NCBI GenBank assembly: GCA_964625745.1
Contig: CAZVCJ010000005.1
Span: forward strand, 1-64,000
DNA: 64,000 bases
Direction of reading: 5' to 3'
Source of the DNA: CAZVCJ01 sp964625745
GTDB taxonomy: Bacteria > Chloroflexota > Anaerolineae > VGOG01
The notes beneath the pieces were generated by a model. That model was not told where the DNA came from, searched no databases, and worked only from the letters and a program-made list of their open reading frames with translations. Position numbers and translations under genes: made by a program. Below, piece after piece: positions 27,302-35,255 of this stretch (its first letter is position 1; each line of letters starts with the position of its first letter).

Positions 27302-27475
27302 CAAAAGCCCCCTCCTCCTGACCTGCGAAAAAGGTCAGCCATCAATGTCTCATGCTTTCACCTCCTACATTGGCTTACCAGCTATATGGAGACAATGATG
27401 GCTAAGTGCCGGTCAGTATCTACATGCTATTGTAGCACACAACGGCTCAAGTGTCAAAGCAAACCGCGTTGCCAA
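27302..27475. repeat. 174-bp direct repeat flanking toxin-antitoxin module, copy 2
   Basis: Second copy of the 26341-26514 repeat. Its last bases (TTGCCA, 27469-27474) double as the -35 box of the promoter of the following DUF2723 gene. Confidence 0.88.
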
Positions 27476-27497
27476 GAGAACTGAACGGTGGTATAAT
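27469..27497 (+). promoter_or_regulatory. Promoter of the DUF2723 gene, probably leaderless
   Basis: TTGCCA (27469-27474), spacer 17, TATAAT (27492-27497). The ATG at 27504 is 7 bases after the -10 box, so transcription should start at or very near the start codon; no ribosome site is seen. Confidence 0.75.
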
Positions 27498-27503
27498 TGC
27501 AGC

Positions 27504-30071
27504 ATGATAATCTCAGCAAAGCGTTTCTTCCAAAGAAGACTGGTGGGTATAGTCGCCACGGCGCTGTTCGTCGGCAGCTTTCTACTCTACGTCAGCACCA
27601 TGGCCCCATCAGTGGCACCGGGGGACTCGGCGGAGTTCCAGTTCGTGCCCTACATCCTGGGCATCGCCCACCCGCCGGGCTACGCTCTCTACATTCTGCT
27701 GGGGAAGCTCTTCACTCTCCTTCCCCTGGGCAGCGTCGCCTATCGGATGAACCTCTTCACCGCCCTCTGCGGCGCGCTGGCCGTTTCCCTCACTTACCTG
27801 ATCATACTGCAATTATCAGAAAAAGTAACCATAGGCCCACCCTCCCCTAGCCCCTCCCTCAGAGGGAGGGGGACTCAGATTCCTCCCCCTGGTAGAGCCT
27901 GCCCTGAGCTTGCCGAAGGGGGGAGGTTGGGAGAGGGTGGATTATGCAATGGAAATTCCACCCTCCCCCAGCCCCTCCCTCCAAGGGAGGGGAGCACCAT
28001 ACTCCTCCCCCTCGTAGGGGGAGCCTGTCCTGAGCGAGGTCGAAGGGGTTGGGAGAGGGTGGATTCTACAATCGCCGCCCAGGTGCCGGCTATCCTGGGC
28101 GCGGCCACCTTCGCCGTCAGCCCCAATCTCTGGCAACACTCCACCTTCACCAACGCCCACACCCTGACCGCGACTTTGGGCGCGCTGGCCCTGTTCCTCC
28201 TGCTCGCCTGGGACAAGAGCGGCAAAGACAGGTATCTGTACGCTTTCGCCCTGGTTTGTGGCCTCAGCCTGACTCACCACCCTCTCATGTTGGTCAGCTT
28301 CCCCGCCTTCGCCGTCTTCATCCTGCTGGTCAAACCCCAACTGCTGATCAGCCCCAGGAAGCTGGCAACCTTCGGCCTTCTGTTCCTGCTCGGCCTCTCG
28401 GTTTACGTGTACTATCCCATCAGGAGCGCGCCCCCTTTCGGCCCGCAGGATACGAACACACTGGACGGCTTCCTGCGACTGGTGACAGCGCAGGGGTTGC
28501 GCATGAATCTCTTCTCCTTCGGCTGGCGGGAGCAGCCCCAGCGCGTGCTGGCCCTCAAGACGCTCCTGGGCCTGCAATACAACGCCCCCGCACTCCTGCT
28601 GGGCATCGCGGGGGCCATCTGGCTGGCTATCAAAAGACGCAGGGCCTTTGTGCTTCTGGCACTCTTTTTCACCCTGAACTCGGCTTTCATCATGAACACC
28701 ATCCAGGACGTGATGAAATACCTGCACCTGCCCTTCATGGCCTACGCCGTCTGGATCGGCTGTGGGGCGATGGCCCTTTTCGATCTCCTGGAGAGAGGGC
28801 GGGCCAAGCCCCGCACGAAGGCCCTCTGCGCCATCGCCCTGACCCTCCTCTTGCTCGTATCCCCCTTCAAAATGGGACTGCTCAACCTCTCGCGCGTGGA
28901 CCTGAGCGATTACCGCTTCGCCGACGACTTCGTCCAGGCCACCTTCGACTACTTCCAGGATGAGGGGGGCGTCCTCCTCTGCGATTGGGACCACATCACC
29001 CCCCTCTGGTATTATGACTTCGTCGAGGGGCGGAAGCCCAGGGTCGAGGCTAAGTTCGTGCCCGCTGGCACGGCCAATCCCTGGCTGGAGTTGGTGGAGG
29101 CCAACCTGGGCCAGGGCCCCGTCTATCTCTCAGGCTACCGGCGTTCGGTGGCGGATAGATACCGCCTCCTGCCAGTGGGGCCTTTCTACCAGGTGCTGCC
29201 CGAACCCCTATTAGAGCCCCCGTCCATGCAGCATCCCCTGGATGCGACGGTCGAGGACGTGCCAACAAGTTGGCCTATCGCCATCCTGGGCTACGACCTG
29301 GACCGTGAGGTGGCGCGAGTGGGCGAGACCCTCCACCTGACCCTCTACCTGCAAGCCCTGCAGAAGCTAGACGAGTACTACATGCCTTATGTCCACTTAG
29401 CCCACTGGTACCGCTTCACCACCGACAGCCGCTTCCTGACCCTCTTCTGGGAACCGGGCCAGGTGGTGGCCGAGCGCTACGACGTCACCATCCCCTTCGG
29501 CACCGAGCCTGGCCAGTATCCCCTGGAACTGGGGATCACCTCCCTCTCGCGAGGGCAGGACCTGCCTCTCTCCAGCGGGGGCACCACCATCGAGTTGGCG
29601 ACGGTGCGCATCGAGGCGAGCCAGATCCAGCCGCCCTCAGACATCACAAAAAAAGCCCTGGCCAACTTCGACAGCAAGATTCTGCTGGAGAAAGCCAGGA
29701 CCAACCCAACACTTGCGCACCCAGGTCAAGCTCTTTCTATCACCCTCTATTGGCGGGTGCTGCAGCCCATGGATGAGTGCTACACTGTCTTCGTCCACGT
29801 CATAGATCCATCGAACCGTATCTGGGGGCAGAAAGACTTCACCTCGCTGGGCGGCAGCTATCCGAACTTCCTGTGGATTCCCAAATGGCTGGAGGGACAG
29901 GTCATTGACGACCGCTACACCGTCATCCTCGACCCCCAGACGCCGCCGGGGGAGTACTGGGTCGAGGTGGGGATGTACGGCATCGCCACCACCAGGCGCG
30001 TGCCCATCTTTGACGGAGAGCTGAACCTGACCGGCGATAGAGTCATCCTGGGCAGCATTCGCGTGGAGTGA
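27504..30071 (+). CDS. DUF2723 polytopic membrane glycosyltransferase-like protein with C-terminal beta domains
   Basis: 855 aa. The N-terminal part has the DUF2723 signature (APSVAPGDSAEFQFVPYILGIAHPPGYALYILLGKLFTLLPLG) with about ten membrane helices; the family is thought to include lipid-linked sugar transferases related to protein O-mannosyltransferases. An acidic residue in GDSAE is a plausible catalytic site. Residues about 111-190 are an in-frame run of palindromic repeats in a loop. After residue 590 come two beta-rich domains (LHLTLYLQALQKLDEY..., LSITLYWRVLQPMDECYTVFVHV) like the one on the PASTA kinase. Role inferred: surface glycan or protein glycosylation. Confidence 0.85.
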   Translation: MIISAKRFFQRRLVGIVATALFVGSFLLYVSTMAPSVAPGDSAEFQFVPYILGIAHPPGYALYILLGKLFTLLPLGSVAYRMNLFTALCGALAVSLTYLIILQLSEKVTIGPPSPSPSLRGRGTQIPPPGRACPELAEGGRLGEGGLCNGNSTLPQPLPPREGSTILLPLVGGACPERGRRGWERVDSTIAAQVPAILGAATFAVSPNLWQHSTFTNAHTLTATLGALALFLLLAWDKSGKDRYLYAFALVCGLSLTHHPLMLVSFPAFAVFILLVKPQLLISPRKLATFGLLFLLGLSVYVYYPIRSAPPFGPQDTNTLDGFLRLVTAQGLRMNLFSFGWREQPQRVLALKTLLGLQYNAPALLLGIAGAIWLAIKRRRAFVLLALFFTLNSAFIMNTIQDVMKYLHLPFMAYAVWIGCGAMALFDLLERGRAKPRTKALCAIALTLLLLVSPFKMGLLNLSRVDLSDYRFADDFVQATFDYFQDEGGVLLCDWDHITPLWYYDFVEGRKPRVEAKFVPAGTANPWLELVEANLGQGPVYLSGYRRSVADRYRLLPVGPFYQVLPEPLLEPPSMQHPLDATVEDVPTSWPIAILGYDLDREVARVGETLHLTLYLQALQKLDEYYMPYVHLAHWYRFTTDSRFLTLFWEPGQVVAERYDVTIPFGTEPGQYPLELGITSLSRGQDLPLSSGGTTIELATVRIEASQIQPPSDITKKALANFDSKILLEKARTNPTLAHPGQALSITLYWRVLQPMDECYTVFVHVIDPSNRIWGQKDFTSLGGSYPNFLWIPKWLEGQVIDDRYTVILDPQTPPGEYWVEVGMYGIATTRRVPIFDGELNLTGDRVILGSIRVE
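27838..28072. repeat. Cluster of in-frame palindromic repeats (families A and B)
   Basis: At least four elements inside the DUF2723 gene: two C/G-rich palindromes with CCCCTCCCT/AGGGAGGGG and two GCCTGCCCTGAGCTTGCCGAAGG-like units. Together they add about 78 codons (from PPSPSPSLRGRG to RRGWERVDS) without a stop. Confidence 0.85.
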
Positions 30072-30353
30072 GGAACAACGGACTATAGGATTTAACGGAC
30101 TGGTTGCACACAACGGCCATTCGCGAAAGCGCCGGCTGAGTAGGCTTGGAGCGTAGCGGAGAGCCGTATCGAAGCCAAGCGGGACACTTGGCCAAACCCG
30201 CTCGCTTGATTTCGATACACCTACGGTTACTCAATCAGCGCTCGCTGTGATGGCCGAAGGTCTCCGACCGAGCTCCTTTCGCCCTGGTCAGAGACCTTCG
30301 GCGATCAAGGATTCACGGATCAGAATAATCCGCTAATCCTGCCAATCCGTGTT
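30072..30353. repeat. Repeat-filled region with long inverted repeats
   Basis: No gene. GCCGAAGGTCTC (30253-30264) pairs with GAGACCTTCGGC (30291-30302), and a larger palindrome joins GCTGAGTAGGCTTGG (from 30134) with ACCTACGGTTACTCAATCAGC (to 30239). 30308-30357 repeats the element seen at 50-118. Confidence 0.75.
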
Positions 30354-31595
30354 CTATATCCTCCCCATCAACCGCCGCAAGTCCTCCATCGTCGGCTCGA
30401 TGAGGTGAGGCTGGCCAGTGGCCTTGATGGCGCCGGCGACGTCCTTGAGGCCGTTGCCGGTGACCACTACCACGATGCGCTCCTCAGGATCAATGCGGCC
30501 CTCGCGCACCAGCCTGGCCAAACCGGCGAAGCCCGTCGCCCCGGCGGGTTCCGCGAAGACGGCGGCCTGCCGCGCCAGCACCCGCATGGCATCCAGGATC
30601 TCCTCGTCGCTCACCGTCACGTACTCCCCGCCGGTCTGCCGCACCGCCCGCAGGGCCTTGATGCGGTCGCGGGGCACACCCACAGAGATGCTGTCGGCCA
30701 GGGTATCGAGGACGACGGGCTTGATCTCCTCTGTGCCCTCTCGCCAGGCCCTGACCAGCGGGGCTGCCCCCTCTGCCTGCACCCCCATCAATTTCGGCAT
30801 CTTATCAATGAAACCCAGGGCACGCAGGTCCTTGAGCCCTTTCCACAGCCCGCCGATGATGCCGCCGTCGCCGACGGAGACAAAGACGCGATCAGGCGCC
30901 TCCCACCGCAATTGCTCGCAGATCTCCAGGGCGGCCGTCTTCTTCCCTTCGGAGAGGTAGGGATTGAAGGCCGTGTTGCGACTGTACCAGCCATATTCTT
31001 TTGAGGCCTCCAGGCAAAGGTCGAAGGCCTGATCGTAGGTGCCCTCCACCATGATCACGTTGGCCCCAAAGATGAGTAGTTGGGCCACCTTGGCCTGGGG
31101 AGCCGTCTGGGGAACGAAGATGTAGGTGGTCAGCCCCACGCTGGCGGTCAGGCCGGCCAGAGACGAAGCGGCGTTGCCTGTGGAAGCACAGGTCATTATG
31201 TCGCGCCCCAGCTCCAGCGCCTTGACCACCCCTACCGCGCTGGCCCGGTCTTTGAATGAGGCCGTGGGCTCCCGACCGTCATCTTTGACCCAGAGATGCT
31301 TGAGACCCAGCCGTTCCCCCAGCCGCTCGGCCCGATACAGCGGCGTCCAGCCCACCTGCAGCGGCGGGGCGAGGCTGAGATCGGCGATGGGTAAAAGGTC
31401 AGCGTAGCGCCAGATGGATCTGGTCTGCTGGTCCTGGGCCAGATGGTCCTTGGTCAGCCGCCGACCGATGAGCTTATAGTCGTACACGACGTCCAAGGCG
31501 CCCTCGTCGCCATGCTTAGGGCAGACGTAAAGCACCTCATCAACGTCGTACTCCGCACCGCAGAGAACGCATTTCAAACCGAGGACGTGATCCAT
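30354..31595 (-). CDS. thrC: Threonine synthase
   Basis: 413 aa, PLP enzyme converting O-phosphohomoserine to threonine. An N-terminal zinc-ribbon-like part (LKCVLCGAEYDVDEV, CPKHGDEG) is typical of this branch. The PLP lysine is in TASFKDRASAVG and the phosphate-binding loop in GNGLKDV; CASTGNAASSLAGL binds the cofactor ring. GGTAACC precedes the ATG at 31595, with AGGT a few bases upstream. Stands alone between repeats. Confidence 0.93.
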   Translation of the reverse strand: MDHVLGLKCVLCGAEYDVDEVLYVCPKHGDEGALDVVYDYKLIGRRLTKDHLAQDQQTRSIWRYADLLPIADLSLAPPLQVGWTPLYRAERLGERLGLKHLWVKDDGREPTASFKDRASAVGVVKALELGRDIMTCASTGNAASSLAGLTASVGLTTYIFVPQTAPQAKVAQLLIFGANVIMVEGTYDQAFDLCLEASKEYGWYSRNTAFNPYLSEGKKTAALEICEQLRWEAPDRVFVSVGDGGIIGGLWKGLKDLRALGFIDKMPKLMGVQAEGAAPLVRAWREGTEEIKPVVLDTLADSISVGVPRDRIKALRAVRQTGGEYVTVSDEEILDAMRVLARQAAVFAEPAGATGFAGLARLVREGRIDPEERIVVVVTGNGLKDVAGAIKATGQPHLIEPTMEDLRRLMGRI

Positions 31596-31639
31596 GGTTA
31601 CCTCCCATAGTGCTCTTTCACAACAGACCCTGATTTTTC

Positions 31640-31743
31640 GCCGTGCCCGCTTAGCGCTGCGCTAAAAGAACAAAGCCCTACGGGCTAAAACCTGGCCCCG
31701 AAGGGACTCCGTTCTTCCAGCATGGGGGTTCAGCCCATGCGCG
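31640..31743. repeat. REP-like palindromes between thrC and phd
   Basis: GCCC-TAC-GGGC, CCCCGAAGGGACTCCGTTCTT and GCATGGG/CCCATGC hairpins lie close together, a pattern of REP-type elements. No gene. Confidence 0.6.
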
Positions 31744-31959
31744 TCAAGCTAACTCGAAGGCAGCAAGGTCTTTTCGCTGTTTCTCCTGTCGCCCCCGTGC
31801 CTCCCGCCAGGCGCGAAAAGCCTGGTACTCGGTGATGGGGATGATAGCAGCCACCGGCTCACCGTCTCGCTCCAGGACAAACGGCTCCCGGCTCAGGGCC
31901 TCTTCCTCGATGGCCAGAGTGTAGGGAGCATGGGCTTCTTTCAATGCCACTCGTCTCAT
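31744..31959 (-). CDS. Phd/YefM-type antitoxin, orphan
   Basis: 71 aa. VALKEAHAPYTLAIEEEALSREPFVLERDGEPVAAIIPITEYQAF matches the Phd/YefM antitoxin pattern, in which the N-terminal dimer binds DNA. No toxin gene follows: the stop is followed by REP-like repeats, so the partner was lost or acts elsewhere. GAGGTGATG lies 6 bases before the ATG, and a consensus promoter with 17-base spacer is just upstream. Confidence 0.82.
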   Translation of the reverse strand: MRRVALKEAHAPYTLAIEEEALSREPFVLERDGEPVAAIIPITEYQAFRAWREARGRQEKQRKDLAAFELA

Positions 31960-31984
31960 AGGGCATCACCTCGCTTCAATAGCG

Positions 31985-32013
31985 AGTATACCAGCAAACT
32001 GTAGTTTCGTCAA
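31985..32013 (-). promoter_or_regulatory. Promoter of the Phd-like gene
   Basis: Minus strand TTGACG (32013-32008), spacer 17, TATACT (31990-31985). It diverges from the sbcC promoter 20 bases away. Confidence 0.8.
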
Positions 32014-32032
32014 GATGGAAAGCTGCCCCGCC

Positions 32033-32061
32033 TTGAGCATTTCGCCATCTTGTGGTATCAT
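32033..32061 (+). promoter_or_regulatory. Promoter of sbcC
   Basis: TTGAGC (32033-32038), spacer 17, TATCAT (32056-32061). The short leader that follows is a TTGGAAG-type period-7 array ending in GGAGG, which serves as ribosome site. Confidence 0.7.
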
Positions 32062-32090
32062 ATTGGAAGTTGGAAGCTGGAGGTTGGATT

Positions 32091-34640
32091 ATGATCCCGC
32101 TCAAACTTCAATTACGCAATTTCATGTGTTACCGCGAGCTCGATTCTCTGGATTTCTCGGGCATCCACCTGGCTTGCCTGGCCGGGGACAACGGCCACGG
32201 CAAGTCGGCCCTGCTGGATGCGATGACCTGGGCGCTATGGGGCAAGGCCCGCGCCAAACACGACGACGAGCTGATCCACCTGGGCCAGACGGAGATGGAG
32301 GTGGAGTTTGAGTTCGCCCTCGGCGAGAACCGCTACCGGGTCATCCGCAAACGGGACAGCCATGGGCGGGGGCAAAGCTCCCTGGAGCTACAGGTGCGCG
32401 ACGACCACCTCTTTCGCCCCCTCACCGAGCCCACCATACGCCAGACCCAGGCCCGCATCAACAGGCTCCTGCGCATGGACTACGAGACCTTCATCAACTC
32501 GGCCTTCCTCCTGCAGGGACGCGCCGACGAGTTCACCACCAAGACCCCTGCCGAACGCAAGCGCGTCCTCGGCGAAATCCTGGGCCTCTCCCTCTACGAT
32601 CAGTACGAAGAGCGAGCCAAGGAACGAGCTAAGGCCAGGGAAATAGAAGCCGAGCAAATCACAGCCCAGATCCGAGAGATGGAGCGGGAGCTGGAACGAA
32701 AGCCAGAATATGAGAGGGAGTTAAAACAGGCCCAGACTGACGTTGAGAGCTTGAACGCCACCTTGAGAGGGGCCGAGGAGGAGCTTCGCAAGCTGCGAGA
32801 GGAGTGGAAGGAACTGGATCTTAAGCGAGTCCAGATCGAGGAGCTCTCGGCTCGGCTGGCCCAGGGAGAGCGAGAGCTGGCCGAAATCGGAGAGCAAATG
32901 GCGGCCTGCCAGGAACGCCTGGATGAGTACGAGGCGATCATACGTGACAAGGAGCCCATCGAGCGGGGCTTCGCCGCCCTGACCGCGGCCCGTCAATCCC
33001 ACGAGGCGCTGAACGAGAAGCTGGCAGAACTGGTGAAGCTGAACGAGCGCAAGGGCCAGTTGGAGGCAGCCATCGCCGAAGCCAGGCACGCCCTGAGCCT
33101 GGAGCAGCGCCTCTGTTCGGAAAAGGTGAGAGAGCTTTCGGCCCTGGCCCAAGAGCTGGAGTCACTGGGTACAAAGCTGCCCAGGGTCCGTGCCGAGCTG
33201 GAGCACCTGGTCCAGCAGGAGAGCGAACGGGAGGCCAGGCAGCAGGAGATAGGAGAGCTATCCAACGAGAAAGCCAGCCTCAAGACGCGAAACGAGCAGT
33301 TGAAGAGCGAAATGGATTCCCTCGAGGAGAAAAACAAGCTTCTACAGGTTGCCGAAGCACAATGCCCTCTGTGCGGCCAGGGGCTTTCGGAAGAGGACAG
33401 AGTACGGCTCGTGGAGCAATTCTCCTCCGAGATGGCAGAGAGCGATGCCCTCTACCAGGCCAATCAAGCCCAAATCAAGGACCTGGCCGCCCGGAGCCAG
33501 ACCCTGGTGCGAGAGATCGAGGCCATGGGGCAGGAGCTTGCGACCAAGGGGGCTTTGCAAAAGCAGGAGGCGACACTGGAGAAAAGCCTGGCCGAGGCAA
33601 AAGGAGCAGCCGAGGAGCTAGTCAAACGGCAGAAAAAACTGACCGAGTTGGACGAGCGCCTGACCAGCGGAAAATACGCCGAGGCTGAACAGGCCGAATT
33701 AGCGGGGCTTTTGGTCCAAATCGGGGAACTGGGCTACGATCCTGAGGCCCATCAGGAGGTGCGGCGAGACCTCGAAGTCCTCGGACGCTTCGAGGAAGAC
33801 AAAGCCAGGCTGAAGGCCGCTCTGGCCCGCGTTGACGAAGAGCGAGCTAACCTGGAACGGCTACGCCATAATAAGGCCCGCTGGCAAGAGACCCTGGCCA
33901 CTGACCTGGCCAAAAAAGAAGCTCTGTCTCAGGAATTGACCCGTTTGCCCGAGCTAGTCAGTCGGCTAGAGGGAAAGAGCAGGGAGGTGGACGGGCTGCG
34001 GACTAAGGAAGCCCGCGCTCGCCAGGTCCTGGGGGCGGCCAGGCAGAAGCTGGACTACTGCGAGTACCTGATCAGGGAGCGAGAGAAGAAGCTCAAGGAA
34101 AGACGCCGGGTGGCCGAGGAGAAGGCCATCTACGACGAGCTGAGGCTGGCCTTCGGCAAGAAGGGCCTGCAGGCCATGATCATCGAAAGCGCCATCCCTG
34201 AGATCGAGGACGAGGCCAACAGGCTTCTGGCGCGGATGACCGACGGACGCATGGACATGCGCTTCGAGACCCAACGCGAGACCCTCAAAGGCGACACCGT
34301 CGAGACGCTGGCCATCAACATCTCCGACGAGCTGGGCACCCGCAGCTACGAGCTCTACAGCGGAGGGGAGAGCTTCCGCGTCAACTTCGCCATCCGCATC
34401 GCCCTGTCCAAGCTACTGGCCCGCCGCGCCGGGGCCAGGCTGCAAACCCTGGTCATTGACGAGGGCTTCGGCACCCAGGACACCCAGGGACGGGAGCGAC
34501 TGGTGGAAGCCATCAACTCCATTCGGGATGATTTCGAGAAGATCCTGGTCGTCACCCACATCGAGGAGCTGAAGGACGCCTTCCCCGTGCGCATTGACGT
34601 TTTCAAAACCCCCCAGGGCTCGCAGGTGGCGATCAACTGA
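32091..34640 (+). CDS. sbcC: SbcC/Rad50-like SMC-type ATPase
   Basis: 849 aa. ATPase subunit of the SbcCD (Mre11-Rad50) DNA-end-processing complex. Walker A GDNGHGKSALLDA near residue 34, signature LYSGGESFRVNFAIRIALS and Walker B TLVIDEGFGT near the C-terminus; two long coiled coils flank a zinc hook CPLC near residue 425. No sbcD/mre11 gene is in the window. ATG at 32091 has GGAGG 7 bases upstream, contributed by a short tandem repeat (32062-32088). The last 20 codons are duplicated 0.5 kb downstream, beyond a toxin-antitoxin remnant. Confidence 0.9.
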   Translation: MIPLKLQLRNFMCYRELDSLDFSGIHLACLAGDNGHGKSALLDAMTWALWGKARAKHDDELIHLGQTEMEVEFEFALGENRYRVIRKRDSHGRGQSSLELQVRDDHLFRPLTEPTIRQTQARINRLLRMDYETFINSAFLLQGRADEFTTKTPAERKRVLGEILGLSLYDQYEERAKERAKAREIEAEQITAQIREMERELERKPEYERELKQAQTDVESLNATLRGAEEELRKLREEWKELDLKRVQIEELSARLAQGERELAEIGEQMAACQERLDEYEAIIRDKEPIERGFAALTAARQSHEALNEKLAELVKLNERKGQLEAAIAEARHALSLEQRLCSEKVRELSALAQELESLGTKLPRVRAELEHLVQQESEREARQQEIGELSNEKASLKTRNEQLKSEMDSLEEKNKLLQVAEAQCPLCGQGLSEEDRVRLVEQFSSEMAESDALYQANQAQIKDLAARSQTLVREIEAMGQELATKGALQKQEATLEKSLAEAKGAAEELVKRQKKLTELDERLTSGKYAEAEQAELAGLLVQIGELGYDPEAHQEVRRDLEVLGRFEEDKARLKAALARVDEERANLERLRHNKARWQETLATDLAKKEALSQELTRLPELVSRLEGKSREVDGLRTKEARARQVLGAARQKLDYCEYLIREREKKLKERRRVAEEKAIYDELRLAFGKKGLQAMIIESAIPEIEDEANRLLARMTDGRMDMRFETQRETLKGDTVETLAINISDELGTRSYELYSGGESFRVNFAIRIALSKLLARRAGARLQTLVIDEGFGTQDTQGRERLVEAINSIRDDFEKILVVTHIEELKDAFPVRIDVFKTPQGSQVAIN

Positions 34641-34646
34641 TTATCT

Positions 34647-34675
34647 TGACAGAGATTCGATTTCACGGTATACTA
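34647..34675 (+). promoter_or_regulatory. Promoter of the toxin-antitoxin cassette
   Basis: TTGACA (34647-34652), spacer 17, TATACT (34670-34675); a textbook sigma70 arrangement 7 bases after the sbcC stop. Confidence 0.85.
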
Positions 34676-34722
34676 AACTATGCGAGTTTTCTGGTAAACG
34701 TGCACGTAAGCAGGAGGCAACG

Positions 34723-34980
34723 ATGAGTGATATCAAATTGTCAACTGTCAAAACCTTTTATGACCAACAGGGTGTCCCTCGCGAAGTACTGTTGAGCTAT
34801 GACATCTACCGCGAAATGATGAGAGCGATCCGCGAGTTGGCGGTCGAGACTAAGCAAGCATATTTTTGGACGGAACAGTGGCAGGCAATGGAACGGGCTG
34901 CAGACGAGGCCGCTGCCCAGGGTCAATTCCGCACCTTTGACTCGATGGATGAGATGCTTGACTTCCTGGATGCCCAATGA
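34723..34980 (+). CDS. Putative antitoxin upstream of RelE-like remnant
   Basis: 85 aa. Not a firm family match. IKLSTVKTFYDQQGVPREVLLSYDIYREMMRAIREL and the acidic tail (FRTFDSMDEMLDFLDAQ) have the size and charge of an antitoxin paired with RelE/ParE toxins. GGAGGC before the ATG. Its stop overlaps the next start as ATGA, the usual coupling. Driven by the strong promoter at 34647-34675. Confidence 0.7.
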   Translation: MSDIKLSTVKTFYDQQGVPREVLLSYDIYREMMRAIRELAVETKQAYFWTEQWQAMERAADEAAAQGQFRTFDSMDEMLDFLDAQ

Positions 34981-35189
34981 TTCGCTACCGCCCCCTGAAA
35001 ACATTCTGGGAGGCTTACGCTGAACTCCCCGCCCATATCAAGACAAAAGTCCGACAGACGTTCAAGCTCTTCCAACAAGGCGCCGAACATCCGCCCTTTC
35101 ACCCCTCGCTTCGCATCCGCAAGATGCGAGGATACCCCAACATCACCCCGCTGTACATTGCCAGCCTTCCTCTTCCCTGTGCGCATTGA
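34977..35189 (+). pseudogene. Truncated RelE-like toxin
   Basis: Begins as a RelE/ParE-type toxin (FWEAYAELPAHIKTKVRQTFKLFQQGAEHPPFHPSL, then IRKMRGYPNI) but after about 57 residues runs into a duplicated piece of the sbcC 3' end and stops. The C-terminal strands that carry the active site are missing, so the toxin is probably dead. Confidence 0.75.
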
Positions 35190-35231
35190 CGTGTTCAAAA
35201 CGCCCCAGGGCTTGCAGGTAGCGATTAGCTG
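35173..35231 (+). repeat. Duplicated 3' end of sbcC
   Basis: Encodes FPVRIDVFKTPQGLQVAIS and a stop, against FPVRIDVFKTPQGSQVAIN at the true sbcC end (34582-34640). About nine in ten bases match. Together the two copies bracket the toxin-antitoxin cassette as direct repeats. Confidence 0.9.
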
Positions 35232-35255
35232 ACTAACGAGACCTGACAGGTTTTT

